A DNA stretch of 64,000 nt, taken from positions 1-64,000 of the forward strand of contig CAYPPG010000022.1 in the NCBI GenBank assembly GCA_964412555.1, given 5' to 3'. Made by a program: the position numbers and the translations under genes. The notes under the pieces are model-generated. The model was not told where the DNA came from. It made no database searches and saw nothing but the letters and a program-made list of their open reading frames with translations. The stretch comes from CAYPPG01 sp964412555 (GTDB lineage Bacteria > Hinthialibacterota > Hinthialibacteria > Hinthialibacterales > Hinthialibacteraceae). This document shows, one piece after another, positions 1 through 7,524 of the stretch (positions are counted from its first letter, which is position 1; each line of letters starts with the position of its first letter).

Positions 1-52
1 TGAATTACGTCTAAGAATAAAATCGGAACCCTAATTTTTGCAGTACTTTAAC

Positions 53-580
53 CTAGGCGAATTTTCCGACTCTGCCTGCTCGGTAATCGGGATGATGCCA
101 ATCCATCATCGAGTGATAAAAGGCGATTTTCAAACCGTGCTTTTTACATGCATGAACCAATGGCTCTAACAGGTCACGCCCGGGGCCACGGTCTTCTGCA
201 TCATAATCCGTGTATTCGCTGCCGAAGAGGCAAAAACCGTCATGGTGTTTCGAAGTGATCACGATATAACGCATCCCTGCCGCTTTGGCCAAGGTGACCC
301 ACGCTTCGGGATTGTAAAAGCGGGGATCGAATAAATCCGCCAGCGGTTCGTATTGTTCTACCGGAATGTTGTCATTGCTCATAACCCATTCCGCCAACTG
401 GCCGGGATTGCTGCGGGCTAGGATGGAGTAGAGTCCCCAATGGATAAACATCCCGAATTTGGCTTCGTTGTACCAATAGCTGCGCTGGGCACGCAGGTCG
501 TCCGCTCGGCATGATAGGGCAGTGAAGTGGCAGAAGATAAATGTGAAAATGAATAGAAAAGAGAGAGTTCGTTTGATCAT
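53..580 (-). pseudogene. Truncated GH29 alpha-L-fucosidase, N-terminal part only
   Basis: Family GH29 enzymes remove alpha-L-fucose from glycans. The first ~26 residues form a signal peptide ending in a Cys-containing region (ALSCRA), so the product would be exported. GH29 landmarks follow: KFGMFIHWGLYS, then TSKHHDGF, then a DWHHPDY segment near the end. A TAG stop at 53-55 ends the protein at about 175 residues, whereas GH29 proteins are usually 400 or more. The nucleophile Asp lies well past the HHPDY segment in this family, so the fragment should be inactive. I chose the ATG at 578-580 because a GGAAAGGA ribosome site precedes it; an in-frame GTG at 596-598 is the alternative. Neither other frame in the last 52 bases restores the family sequence. 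The gene lies just downstream of the receiver-like gene on the same strand. Confidence 0.75.
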
Positions 581-597
581 GTTGTCTGTCCTTTCCA

Positions 598-993
598 CTA
601 TTTTGTCTCAGCTTTGACGATGCTATGTTCGATTGCCTCGATCAGCATTTGGTCATTGACGTCCCGTTGGATACTATAGGATACTCCGCGGCCGCTTGTA
701 TCCATGAATCGTTGAGGTGATTCGGCTTTTGTCAGGAGAAGAAAGTCCGTTTTGGGACGGCCCATTTTGATCGTATTCAAAACATTTAAGTCTTCTTCCG
801 CGGGCATTGATTCGTCATAAATGACTAAGTCTGGATTCTTTGCCACGGCGTCTGCTACCGCTTGCTTCGGGATGGAAGTGTGAAATAAGACAGCCCCTTT
901 TTCTTGTAACAACTGATTGATTCGTTGTTGTAATTTTGTGTCTTCGGTGATTAAATAAATTTTTTTTCGATTTAAAAATTGACTTGAATCCAA
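598..993 (-). CDS. Stand-alone response-regulator receiver-like protein, degenerate
   Basis: A 131-residue protein with the outline of a CheY-type receiver domain and no output domain. The acidic pair near the N-terminus is Glu17-Asp18. The segment PDLVIYDESMP places a candidate phospho-acceptor at Asp60. The usual Lys-Pro near the end is replaced: the segment YSIQRDVNDQMLIEAI has Gln-Arg where Lys-Pro is expected. Phosphorylation-dependent switching is therefore doubtful. The start appears to be TTG (991-993), 8 bases after an AAAGGAGA ribosome site, because no ATG is well placed. It lies between a pseudopilin gene and the truncated fucosidase on the same strand. No cognate kinase is present in the window. 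The receiver fold is inferred from motif layout only. Confidence 0.6.
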   Translation of the reverse strand: MDSSQFLNRKKIYLITEDTKLQQRINQLLQEKGAVLFHTSIPKQAVADAVAKNPDLVIYDESMPAEEDLNVLNTIKMGRPKTDFLLLTKAESPQRFMDTSGRGVSYSIQRDVNDQMLIEAIEHSIVKAETK

Positions 994-1067
994 GATAGAA
1001 TCTCCTTTATTTGGTTTATTATAGAGTAATACCGGAATAGATCATTTTTTCAATTGCTGAGGGATGT

Positions 1068-1736
1068 TTAGTAGTTTTCATTGGTGGAACCGCCCGAGCG
1101 AATCCAGATATCTCCCAAACTGCGTAACCCATTGGAGGGGGAGTAAGGATAGCCATACCCCGGCGGATTGTTTCGCTGGCCATCCGGTCCGTAAGCGACC
1201 AAAACAAAATGGTCGTTTTCAAGAGCGGGGACATCCCCGAGTCCTTCTTTGCCGAAAACCAATGCCCCACAATCGCAGCCGTCGATAGCGGGTTCGTTAT
1301 CGAAATAGAGATAAGTGATGGGGGGAAGTTGATCGGCGGCGATGAGAGTGCTAGTTGAGTCGTTGAAGCCTTCCATTTTGACGGCGAAGGGATCCTGGGG
1401 GATGGAACCCATATAGGCAATCGGCGTGGTCAGTGGTGCCAGAACACCGGTGGTTCCACCTCGATTGTTTTGAGTACCCCCTACCCCGTTAAATATATTT
1501 TTAATGCGATCTTGTCCCATTTGTGTGTCATCATCCCAATAATCGACGAGCATTACATTCTTATCCAATCGAAGCGATTCAATGGCTGTCGATAGAGATC
1601 GGATGTCGGAATAGGAACGGGCGATTTTCGCCCGTGCCTGCGCATTGAGGAAATTGGGGACAGCAATAGCGGCTAAAATTCCAATGATGGCAACTACTAT
1701 CAGCAACTCGATAAGGGTAAATGCGGATTTTTTCAT
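1068..1736 (-). CDS. Prepilin-type pseudopilin (GspG-like N-terminus)
   Basis: A 222-residue protein with a classic type IV/type II secretion prepilin leader. The short basic start MKKSA is followed by FTLIELLIVVAIIGILAAIA, with cleavage expected before the Phe and the Glu at mature position 5 conserved. Next comes the VPNFLNAQARAK helix typical of GspG-like pseudopilins. The C-terminal half carries GPDG, then YSPSNGLRSLGDIW. The same GPDG...NGL-S-GDIW pattern occurs in the second pseudopilin of this window at 31992-32633. A GAGG ribosome site lies 6 bases before the ATG. No secretion ATPase, inner-membrane platform or prepilin peptidase is nearby, so it is a lone pilin gene. It probably acts in the periplasm or at the surface; its role is unknown. 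Confidence 0.85.
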   Translation of the reverse strand: MKKSAFTLIELLIVVAIIGILAAIAVPNFLNAQARAKIARSYSDIRSLSTAIESLRLDKNVMLVDYWDDDTQMGQDRIKNIFNGVGGTQNNRGGTTGVLAPLTTPIAYMGSIPQDPFAVKMEGFNDSTSTLIAADQLPPITYLYFDNEPAIDGCDCGALVFGKEGLGDVPALENDHFVLVAYGPDGQRNNPPGYGYPYSPSNGLRSLGDIWIRSGGSTNENY

Positions 1737-1810
1737 GATTGCCTCGTTTTATCTGATATTGATTGGATCTATTGGGCATAACAAAGGGATGAAATTCCAT
1801 ACGTTGAAAA

Positions 1811-1838
1811 ATGCGGACAAGGATGTCCACGCTCCCAG
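1811..1838. repeat. Dispersed hairpin repeat, copy A
   Basis: The stretch reads ATGCGGACAAGGATGTCCACGCTCCCAG-like, with arms GTGGACAT/ATGTCC, and is a slightly degraded copy of the element at 39960-39988. It sits between the pseudopilin and the divergent TetR gene. Copies occur at several intergenic places in this window. Confidence 0.6.
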
Positions 1839-1923
1839 GATTCATTCAACAATCATACAAGAATCTTTTTTATGTTCTAGGTAGACTTTTGATAGATGTT
1901 ACCGTGTATTTTCGAAAACGGTG

Positions 1924-1952
1924 TTGACATTACGTTTTATGGGGGATATAAT
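1924..1952 (+). promoter_or_regulatory. Sigma-70-type promoter of the tetR-export operon
   Basis: A perfect -35 TTGACA (1924-1929) and a perfect -10 TATAAT (1947-1952) are separated by exactly 17 bases, 33 bases before the tetR start codon. The palindromic operator begins 3 bases after the -10 box, so a bound repressor would overlap the expected transcription start. Confidence 0.85.
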
Positions 1953-1954
1953 GC

Positions 1955-1970
1955 AAGCAAGCACTTGCTT
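1955..1970. promoter_or_regulatory. Palindromic operator, likely bound by the adjacent TetR protein
   Basis: A perfect inverted repeat, AAGCAAG-CA-CTTGCTT, with 7-base arms. It overlaps the predicted transcription start of the promoter at 1924-1952 and precedes the tetR ribosome site (GAGGAAG). TetR-family repressors typically bind such palindromes to repress their own operon, so autoregulation is inferred. Confidence 0.75.
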
Positions 1971-1984
1971 TATGAGGAAGAATC

Positions 1985-2578
1985 ATGAATTCGACACGTG
2001 AGAAAATCATCGAAGCCGCTCTTCGGGTTTTTAGTCAAGCCGGATTTATCGGAGCAACTACCAAAAATATCGCCAAGGAAGCCGGCGTGAACGAGGTGAC
2101 ATTGTTTCGGCATTTCGGGAATAAGGAAAAATTGTTTGCAGAAGTGATCCGAAATTATTCCGCCATTCCCCACATCGATGCGATGCGGGAGAAACCCGAT
2201 GCTTCATTCGAAATTTCGATAGGGGAACTGTCCAAACAGTTGATGCAGATTTTCGAAGAGCGGAAGGATTTGATCGCTCTTCTTCTGTCCGAGGGGCCAA
2301 AACAATCGAAGAACGCTAAAGCCATTCTCGAAGGAGGACCGGGGCAGGTGATTCGCCATTTAACACAATGGTTTGAGGAGGCGGTAAAAAGCGGAAAAAT
2401 TCGAAAAGTCGATCCTGAATGCGCCGCCCGCGCTTTCTCAGGGATGTTTTTCACGTTTTTGATTTTGCAAATAATTCTTCCCGGCGATCTGGTGATTCCG
2501 ATCGACTCGGAAATGGCCCGCAGTACGTTCATTGAAATTTTTCTTCATGGAGTGCTACCGGAGGATAAACGAACATGA
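1985..2578 (+). CDS. TetR/AcrR-family transcriptional regulator
   Basis: A 197-residue repressor. Residues 1-60 form the TetR DNA-binding domain: REKIIEAALRVF, then the helix-turn-helix AGFIGATTKNIAKEAGVNE and TLFRHFGNKEKLF. The remainder is an all-helical ligand and dimer domain without a recognisable ligand signature. The gene starts an operon and its TGA stop overlaps the ATG of the HlyD gene (ATGA), so the two are translationally coupled. A consensus promoter and a palindromic operator lie directly upstream, pointing to autorepression released by a substrate of the exporter. The order TetR, HlyD, ABC ATPase, ABC-2 permease resembles the E. coli cecR-ybhGFSR locus, but with one permease and a single-domain ATPase. 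Confidence 0.92.
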   Translation: MNSTREKIIEAALRVFSQAGFIGATTKNIAKEAGVNEVTLFRHFGNKEKLFAEVIRNYSAIPHIDAMREKPDASFEISIGELSKQLMQIFEERKDLIALLLSEGPKQSKNAKAILEGGPGQVIRHLTQWFEEAVKSGKIRKVDPECAARAFSGMFFTFLILQIILPGDLVIPIDSEMARSTFIEIFLHGVLPEDKRT

Positions 2579-3714
2579 AAAAACTAATTCCACTTTTGTT
2601 ACTTATTGGCGGTATATCGATATGGTGGTGGATGCAAGATCGGTATACACCTCGTGCTGAATATTCAGGGACGATCGAGGCAGACGATGTGGCAGTTGGT
2701 TCGAGAGTCGGCGGGCGTATCATATCGATCGAAGTTGATGAAGGGGACGCAGTCAAAACTGGTGATGTGCTACTGCGTTTGGAAAGAGAGCCGCTTGAAG
2801 CGCGATTGAAGGAAGCCGAAGCGGAACTGGAGCGAGCCAGCCAACAGTTGAGAGAACTGGAAAATGGCTCCCGTATTCAAGAGATCGAGCAGGCGAAAGC
2901 GATCTATGAAGAAGCCCGGAACCGATGGCGTTTACTGAAAAAGGGACCGCGTAAGGAGGATATCGAGGCCGCCCGTGCGAATCTGGAAGCCAGGAAGGCG
3001 GAAGAAGAATTGGCAATCCTTACGGAACGGCGGCAAAGTGAGCTTTTCAAGACAAGAAATACTTCGGCGGATAATCTGGACCGTGCGCGCAAGGAACTGG
3101 CTGTTGCCCGAAATCGGGTTCGTGCGGCGGAAGCGGAATTAAACCGCTTGCTGGCAGGATTTCGAGAAGAGGACATTCAAGCGGCATGGGAGAAAGTGAA
3201 GAATGCATCCGCAGCATTATCACTTGTTCAAGAAGGCCCCCGCCAGGAGCGAATAGCACAAGCACGGGCGGCAAAACAGCGGGCAGAAGCGGCGGTTGAA
3301 AAAACACGGATCGATCTCGATGAGACGGACATTATTGCACCGTCGGATGGGGTTGTGGAAACCAATCCCCATGAGCCTGGCGATTTATTGGGTTCGAATC
3401 AAACCGCATTGACGCTGATTCTTTACAAGCCGCTGACTGTTCGCATTTACGTTCCGGAAAGCCGGTTGGGGAATGTACCGCTTGGGAAAATAGTCCAATT
3501 TTCTGTAGCCTCTTTTCCGGATAAAACATTTCAAGGAGAGATCGTTCAAGTCAATCGACAGGCGGAATACACTCCCCGTAATGTTCAGACTCCCGATACG
3601 CGGGACGATCTTGTTTTCGGCGCAAAAATTGAAATCGACGATCCGGAACATTTGCTGCGGCCCGGGATGGTCGCGGATGTGTTTCTTTCATCGGAGAATG
3701 GTCCGGAGGAATAG
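2575..3714 (+). CDS. HlyD-family periplasmic adaptor (membrane fusion protein)
   Basis: A 379-residue adaptor joining an inner-membrane ABC exporter to an outer-membrane channel. Residues 3-20 form the membrane anchor. A first lipoyl half-motif (GSRVGGRIISIEVDEGDAV) is followed by a long helical hairpin at about residues 75-250, rich in Glu, Arg and Ala. The second lipoyl half (IIAPSDGVVETNPHEPGDLL) and a beta-barrel domain follow. The hairpin has recurring GPR(K/Q)E(D/R)I segments, as in YbhG-like adaptors. The gene overlaps tetR by 4 bases and ends 2 bases before the ATPase gene. No outer-membrane TolC-like gene is in the window, so a channel encoded elsewhere would be used. Confidence 0.92.
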   Translation: MKKLIPLLLLIGGISIWWWMQDRYTPRAEYSGTIEADDVAVGSRVGGRIISIEVDEGDAVKTGDVLLRLEREPLEARLKEAEAELERASQQLRELENGSRIQEIEQAKAIYEEARNRWRLLKKGPRKEDIEAARANLEARKAEEELAILTERRQSELFKTRNTSADNLDRARKELAVARNRVRAAEAELNRLLAGFREEDIQAAWEKVKNASAALSLVQEGPRQERIAQARAAKQRAEAAVEKTRIDLDETDIIAPSDGVVETNPHEPGDLLGSNQTALTLILYKPLTVRIYVPESRLGNVPLGKIVQFSVASFPDKTFQGEIVQVNRQAEYTPRNVQTPDTRDDLVFGAKIEIDDPEHLLRPGMVADVFLSSENGPEE

Positions 3715-3716
3715 AG

Positions 3717-4664
3717 ATGGATACCACAATTGAGGTTGACAAGTTGACCAAACGCTTTGGGGATTTTACTGCGGTCAACCAAATCAGTTTTTCGGTGAAT
3801 CGTGGGGATATTTTTGGTTTTCTTGGCCCCAACGGTTCCGGAAAATCGACTGTGATCCGGATGCTATGCGGATTGCTGTCGCCGACCGCTGGAAATGCAC
3901 GTGTATTGGGGATCGATGTGATGAAAAAACCGGGAGATATTAAGCGGAAAATTGGGTATATGTCACAATCGTTTAGTTTGTATCGTGATTTGACAGTACG
4001 GGAAAATATTCGTTTTTTCGGGAAACTCTACGGATTGAGCAAAAGTAAGATTTATGAAAAGGAAGAAGAATTATGTGATTATTTGGGGCTGAATCCTTAT
4101 TTGAATCGCCAGGCCGGTAAATTATCGGGTGGCTGGAAACAGCGTCTCGCTCTCGCTTCCGCACTCATGCATGAACCGGAAATCGTGTTTCTCGACGAAC
4201 CGACTGCTGGAATCGACCCGGTTGCAAGACGTGAATTATGGAATTTGTTATTCGATCTTTCGGCGCAAGGGATCACGCTTTTTGTTTCAACCCATTATAT
4301 GGACGAAGCGGAACGCTGTACTGTAGTCGCCTATATTTATTTATCCAAATTGATTGCTTGTGGGGAGCCGTCATCCTTGAAAAATATGTCGGAAGTGACT
4401 CCGGAAGGCTTCCGCCGGATTGAAATCATCGCTCATCCCATTACCCAATTATTAGACAAATTCCGTACGCATGATCAAGTTCGTTCGGCCACAATTTTTG
4501 GGGAAGCCGGGCATTTTCTGGTGGATGAGAAGTTTTCGGATGAGGATATAAAGGAATATGCGAGTTCGATCGGATTTGACGATATTTCCGTACGGAAGGT
4601 GTCGCCCACATTGGAAGATGTGTTCGTCTCGCTGACATTGGCTGAGGAGGAACGCAACTCATGA
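3717..4664 (+). CDS. ABC exporter ATP-binding protein
   Basis: A 315-residue ATPase energising export through the ABC-2 permease encoded next. It has Walker A GPNGSGKST at 37-45, Q-loop YMSQSFS with Gln84, signature LSGGW at 136-140 (Trp in place of the usual Gln), and Walker B IVFLDEP near 156-162. The switch His lies in FVSTHYMDEAE. There is one nucleotide-binding domain, so the protein should act as a homodimer, unlike the fused two-domain YbhF. The last ~80 residues are the regulatory tail typical of drug and export ATPases (PTLEDVFVSLT). Its stop overlaps the permease start as ATGA. Confidence 0.93.
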   Translation: MDTTIEVDKLTKRFGDFTAVNQISFSVNRGDIFGFLGPNGSGKSTVIRMLCGLLSPTAGNARVLGIDVMKKPGDIKRKIGYMSQSFSLYRDLTVRENIRFFGKLYGLSKSKIYEKEEELCDYLGLNPYLNRQAGKLSGGWKQRLALASALMHEPEIVFLDEPTAGIDPVARRELWNLLFDLSAQGITLFVSTHYMDEAERCTVVAYIYLSKLIACGEPSSLKNMSEVTPEGFRRIEIIAHPITQLLDKFRTHDQVRSATIFGEAGHFLVDEKFSDEDIKEYASSIGFDDISVRKVSPTLEDVFVSLTLAEEERNS

Positions 4665-5782
4665 AAACGACCGGATGTTTTGCCATATTGCAAAAAGAAT
4701 TGCTTCACATGGCCCGCGATCCCTATACGTTGTTGTTTGCCATGCTGCCACCCATCATTCAAGTGATCGCGTTCGGGTATGCCATCGATACCGATGTCCG
4801 CGATTTGGCGACGGTGGTGTATAACCAAGATGGCCGCGAAGAAAGCCGGACACTCATCGATACATTTATAAATACCGATGTTTATAAAATTGTTGATCAT
4901 GTCATGTCCCATGAGGAATTGAATCGCGCCTTGGTCGAAGGATGGGCGGTTGTCGGAGTGGAAATTCCACCCGATTTTACGGAACGGTTGAAGGCCGGCG
5001 AAAGCGCTTCCGTCGGTGTGTTTCTCGACGGTACCAACAACACCATTGCATTGCAGGCGATGTCTACTGCCAAGGGAATCGGACTCGTTTCGTTAATGGA
5101 AGAAATGAAGAAACTGACCGGACATGCGAAAGTGGAAAGCCCCATCGATGTTCGCCCGCGGGTACTCTTCAATCCTGATTTGCTTTCCGCTCATTTTTTT
5201 GTTCCGGGAATCATCGGAGTGGCAATTCAACTCTCCTTGACGATGCTTGTAGCTTTTGCCATCGTGCGGGAAAGGGAAGTCGGGACACTTGAGCAGCTGA
5301 TGGTCAGCCCGGCCACCCGGATGGCTTTATTATTGGGGAAGGTGATTCCTTATGTGTTTCTCGCGTATGCGGAAATGGGAATGCTTATCCTAGTGATGCG
5401 GTATCTCTTTGGGATCGAGATTCATGGGAGTGCAGCTCTTTTGTTCGGGCTTAGCGGAATCTTTGGGTTTGCGGTTGTCGGGATCGGTCTCTTGATCAGC
5501 GCGACTGCCCAAAATCAAGTGCAGGCTACTCAAATGGCGATAGCTACATTGTTGCCGTCAATCTTCTTTTCCGGATTTATCTATCCCCGTGATACAATGC
5601 CGGATCTCTTTTATGCGATTAGTTTTTTATTGCCATTGACTTATTTCTTGGATATTATTCGCGGGATAGTTTTGCGGGGAGCGGATTTTATCAATTTGCT
5701 GAGAGCCGTCGTTCCGCTTTCCGTCATGGCGCTGGGATTGTTGTTTCTTTCGGTATTGAAATTTCGCAAACGGTTGGATTGA
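4661..5782 (+). CDS. ABC-2 type exporter permease (YbhS/YhhJ-like)
   Basis: A 373-residue inner-membrane permease. One N-terminal membrane helix at about 22-42 is followed by a large extracytoplasmic domain at about 45-180. A C-terminal bundle of five or six helices follows. The ABC-2 signature VREREVGTLEQLMVSP is at about 200-216. Only one permease gene is present, so a homodimer is expected. It is the last gene of the TetR-HlyD-ATPase-permease operon and overlaps the ATPase gene by 4 bases. It runs convergently into the TerC gene with a 43-base gap. The substrate is unknown; small toxic organic compounds are usual for the family. Confidence 0.92.
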   Translation: MKTTGCFAILQKELLHMARDPYTLLFAMLPPIIQVIAFGYAIDTDVRDLATVVYNQDGREESRTLIDTFINTDVYKIVDHVMSHEELNRALVEGWAVVGVEIPPDFTERLKAGESASVGVFLDGTNNTIALQAMSTAKGIGLVSLMEEMKKLTGHAKVESPIDVRPRVLFNPDLLSAHFFVPGIIGVAIQLSLTMLVAFAIVREREVGTLEQLMVSPATRMALLLGKVIPYVFLAYAEMGMLILVMRYLFGIEIHGSAALLFGLSGIFGFAVVGIGLLISATAQNQVQATQMAIATLLPSIFFSGFIYPRDTMPDLFYAISFLLPLTYFLDIIRGIVLRGADFINLLRAVVPLSVMALGLLFLSVLKFRKRLD

Positions 5783-5825
5783 TTGGAAGTCAACACTATA
5801 ATCATATGGCAAGATGATTACTATT

Positions 5826-6752
5826 TTATTCGCTCTCGGATTCCTCCTCCGGCCAAATCAACGATGCCCCCACCGATAGAATCAAAATCCCTGCGATCAA
5901 TCCCAGCGAAATTGTGATGGGAATGTGATAGATATCCGACAATGTCATCTTGATCCCGACAAAAATCAGAACAACAGACAATCCGTAATGAAGATAGTGG
6001 AACCATTGAATGATTCCTGCCAGGGCGAAGTAGAGTGCCCGTAGCCCCAAAATTGCGAAAACATTGGAAGTAAAAACGATAAACGGATCAATGGTGATCG
6101 CCAAAATAGCAGGGATGGAATCGACTGCGAAAACGACATCGGTTGTTTCAATCAGAAGAAGAACCAAAAACAACGGGGTAGCCACGAGTTTACCGTTTTC
6201 ACGGAGAAACAACTTACCGTACGTCCGGCCCTTCGCGACAGGAAAATATTTGCGAGCCAGTTTCAGCACGGGATTCTTTTCCGGATGGACTTTCTGCCCC
6301 TTTTGCATCGCCATCTTGAAGCCAGTATAGATCAGGAAAACACCGAACACATAAATGATCCATTCCAGCCGGTGGATGAGCGATACTCCCGCCGCGATGA
6401 AAATCCCCCGCATGATCAATGCCCCCAAAATCCCCCAAAACAATATCCGGTGCTGATATTTCGACGGGATTTGAAAATAAGAAAATATCAGCAAAAAGAC
6501 AAAAATATTATCGACACTCAGCGATTTCTCGATCAAATAACCGGTCAAAAACTCCAACGCTTTTTGAGAACCGAACCAAAAATAGATGCATACATTGAAA
6601 AGCAGTGAAAGAACAACCCAAAAAATACTCCACGCGATGGCTTCCTTTACTTTCACTTCATGCGCTTTGCGGTGGAATACTCCTAAATCCAAAGCGAGCA
6701 TCGCCAGAATGAAAATAATGAATCCAACCCATAAACCGATACTTTCAGTCAT
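5826..6752 (-). CDS. TerC/Alx-family integral membrane protein
   Basis: A 308-residue membrane protein of the TerC superfamily, whose Alx/MeeF-type members are linked to manganese export and metal handling. Family signatures are visible: the acidic membrane residue in MLALDLGVFHRKAHEV (Asp22), SLSVDNIFVFLLIF with Asp81, and IETTDVVFAVDSIPAI. About nine hydrophobic segments are visible, and the C-terminus is short and acidic (EEESESE). The ribosome site is weak. I could not recognise a yybP-ykoY riboswitch, which often precedes this family; a hairpin repeat lies 19 bases upstream instead. The exact ion is not predictable. Confidence 0.92.
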   Translation of the reverse strand: MTESIGLWVGFIIFILAMLALDLGVFHRKAHEVKVKEAIAWSIFWVVLSLLFNVCIYFWFGSQKALEFLTGYLIEKSLSVDNIFVFLLIFSYFQIPSKYQHRILFWGILGALIMRGIFIAAGVSLIHRLEWIIYVFGVFLIYTGFKMAMQKGQKVHPEKNPVLKLARKYFPVAKGRTYGKLFLRENGKLVATPLFLVLLLIETTDVVFAVDSIPAILAITIDPFIVFTSNVFAILGLRALYFALAGIIQWFHYLHYGLSVVLIFVGIKMTLSDIYHIPITISLGLIAGILILSVGASLIWPEEESESE

Positions 6753-6770
6753 TTATTTTCTTTCAAACAT

Positions 6771-6856
6771 GCTGGGAGCGCAGACATCCCTGTCCGCATT
6801 ACAACGCGCGCAAACACTGCTCCGCACCTCCATGCGGGCAAGATGCCCGCGCTCCG
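6771..6856. repeat. Dispersed hairpin repeat, copy B (paired inverted units)
   Basis: Two units face each other: GGGAGCGCAGACATCCCTGT at 6774-6793 and GCGGGCAAGATGCCCGCGCT at 6834-6853. They are separated by about 40 bases that include a CTCCGCACC segment. The pair could form one long imperfect hairpin. Copies of each unit recur at 1811, 10798, 25531, 39902, 39960 and 40010. It separates terC from the divergent DUF1232 gene. Confidence 0.65.
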
Positions 6857-7043
6857 TAATTATTTCTGAAACCAGGGGAAAGTATACCAGGACAAGAGGA
6901 AGAAAGAAACTCTTCAAAAACGATGTAAAAACGAAAATTATCGGATTTCCATATACACATTGTAAAATGGTAATTCATGAAGGTACAATATTGATCTTGG
7001 ATAGAACCAACAAAACCAGCGTAAAAGTGTAGTAAAAATAAAT

Positions 7044-7379
7044 ATGTTTCGATCCGCAGCATTTCTCAAATTGATTCGAGCCTCCCGGCAATTTTCACCA
7101 CTCAATGTCATTAAATTCATTGTCCATATCCCCAGTTTTTTCAAACTGTTCTCCCGCTTATTGCACGATCCCCGTGTGCCGTTTCATTTGAAATTCCTTT
7201 GCTATGCCTCGATCGTTTATTTCTTCCTCCCCATCGACCTCCTGCGGGATTTCCCGTTCTTTTTTATCGGACACATCGACGATGTGATGTTTCTGATCCT
7301 GGCTTTCCGTAAATTAGTGAAAGATTCTCCTGAAGAAGTGGTCATGGAACATGTGCAAGCGATCAGTGAAGGGCAATAG
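7044..7379 (+). CDS. DUF1232 (YkvA-like) small membrane protein
   Basis: A 111-residue protein carrying the DUF1232 signature: LLHDPRVPFHLKFLCYASIV, then YFFLPIDLLRDFPFFFIGHIDD. The family pattern is DPRxP...K, then P-DL--D--P--G--DD. One or two hydrophobic segments span residues 45-85, so an inner-membrane location is likely. The function of the family is not established. No clear ribosome site precedes the ATG, but the next in-frame starts would remove little before the domain. It is monocistronic and converges on the repeat-protein gene across a bidirectional terminator. Confidence 0.82.
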   Translation: MFRSAAFLKLIRASRQFSPLNVIKFIVHIPSFFKLFSRLLHDPRVPFHLKFLCYASIVYFFLPIDLLRDFPFFFIGHIDDVMFLILAFRKLVKDSPEEVVMEHVQAISEGQ

Positions 7380-7400
7380 GGGCAAGTTAAAAAGAGAAAC

Positions 7401-7441
7401 ATAAAAAAAGAAAAAGGCCTCCACAAAATGGAAGGCCTTTT
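7401..7441 (-). terminator. Rho-independent terminator, strongest for the minus strand
   Basis: The stem AAAAGGCCT.CC / GGAAGGCCTTTT (7412-7422 with 7430-7441, one bulge) has an 8-base loop. On the minus strand it is followed by TTTTTCTTTTTTT, a good U-tract for the gene ending at 7525. On the plus strand it gives a shorter TTTT run after DUF1232, so it probably serves both convergent genes. Confidence 0.75.
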
Positions 7442-7524
7442 CCAACGAGAAGAAAGTGCTCAACACTACACCGAATATTTCTCTCAAGATAAATCTATTA
7501 CACCTTTTTGATACGAATCTGATT

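Noticed and set aside
6753..6900. yybP-ykoY (Mn) riboswitch upstream of terC
   Set aside because: I could not recognise its conserved core; the region is occupied by the GGAGCGC-type repeat. A covariance-model search would decide.
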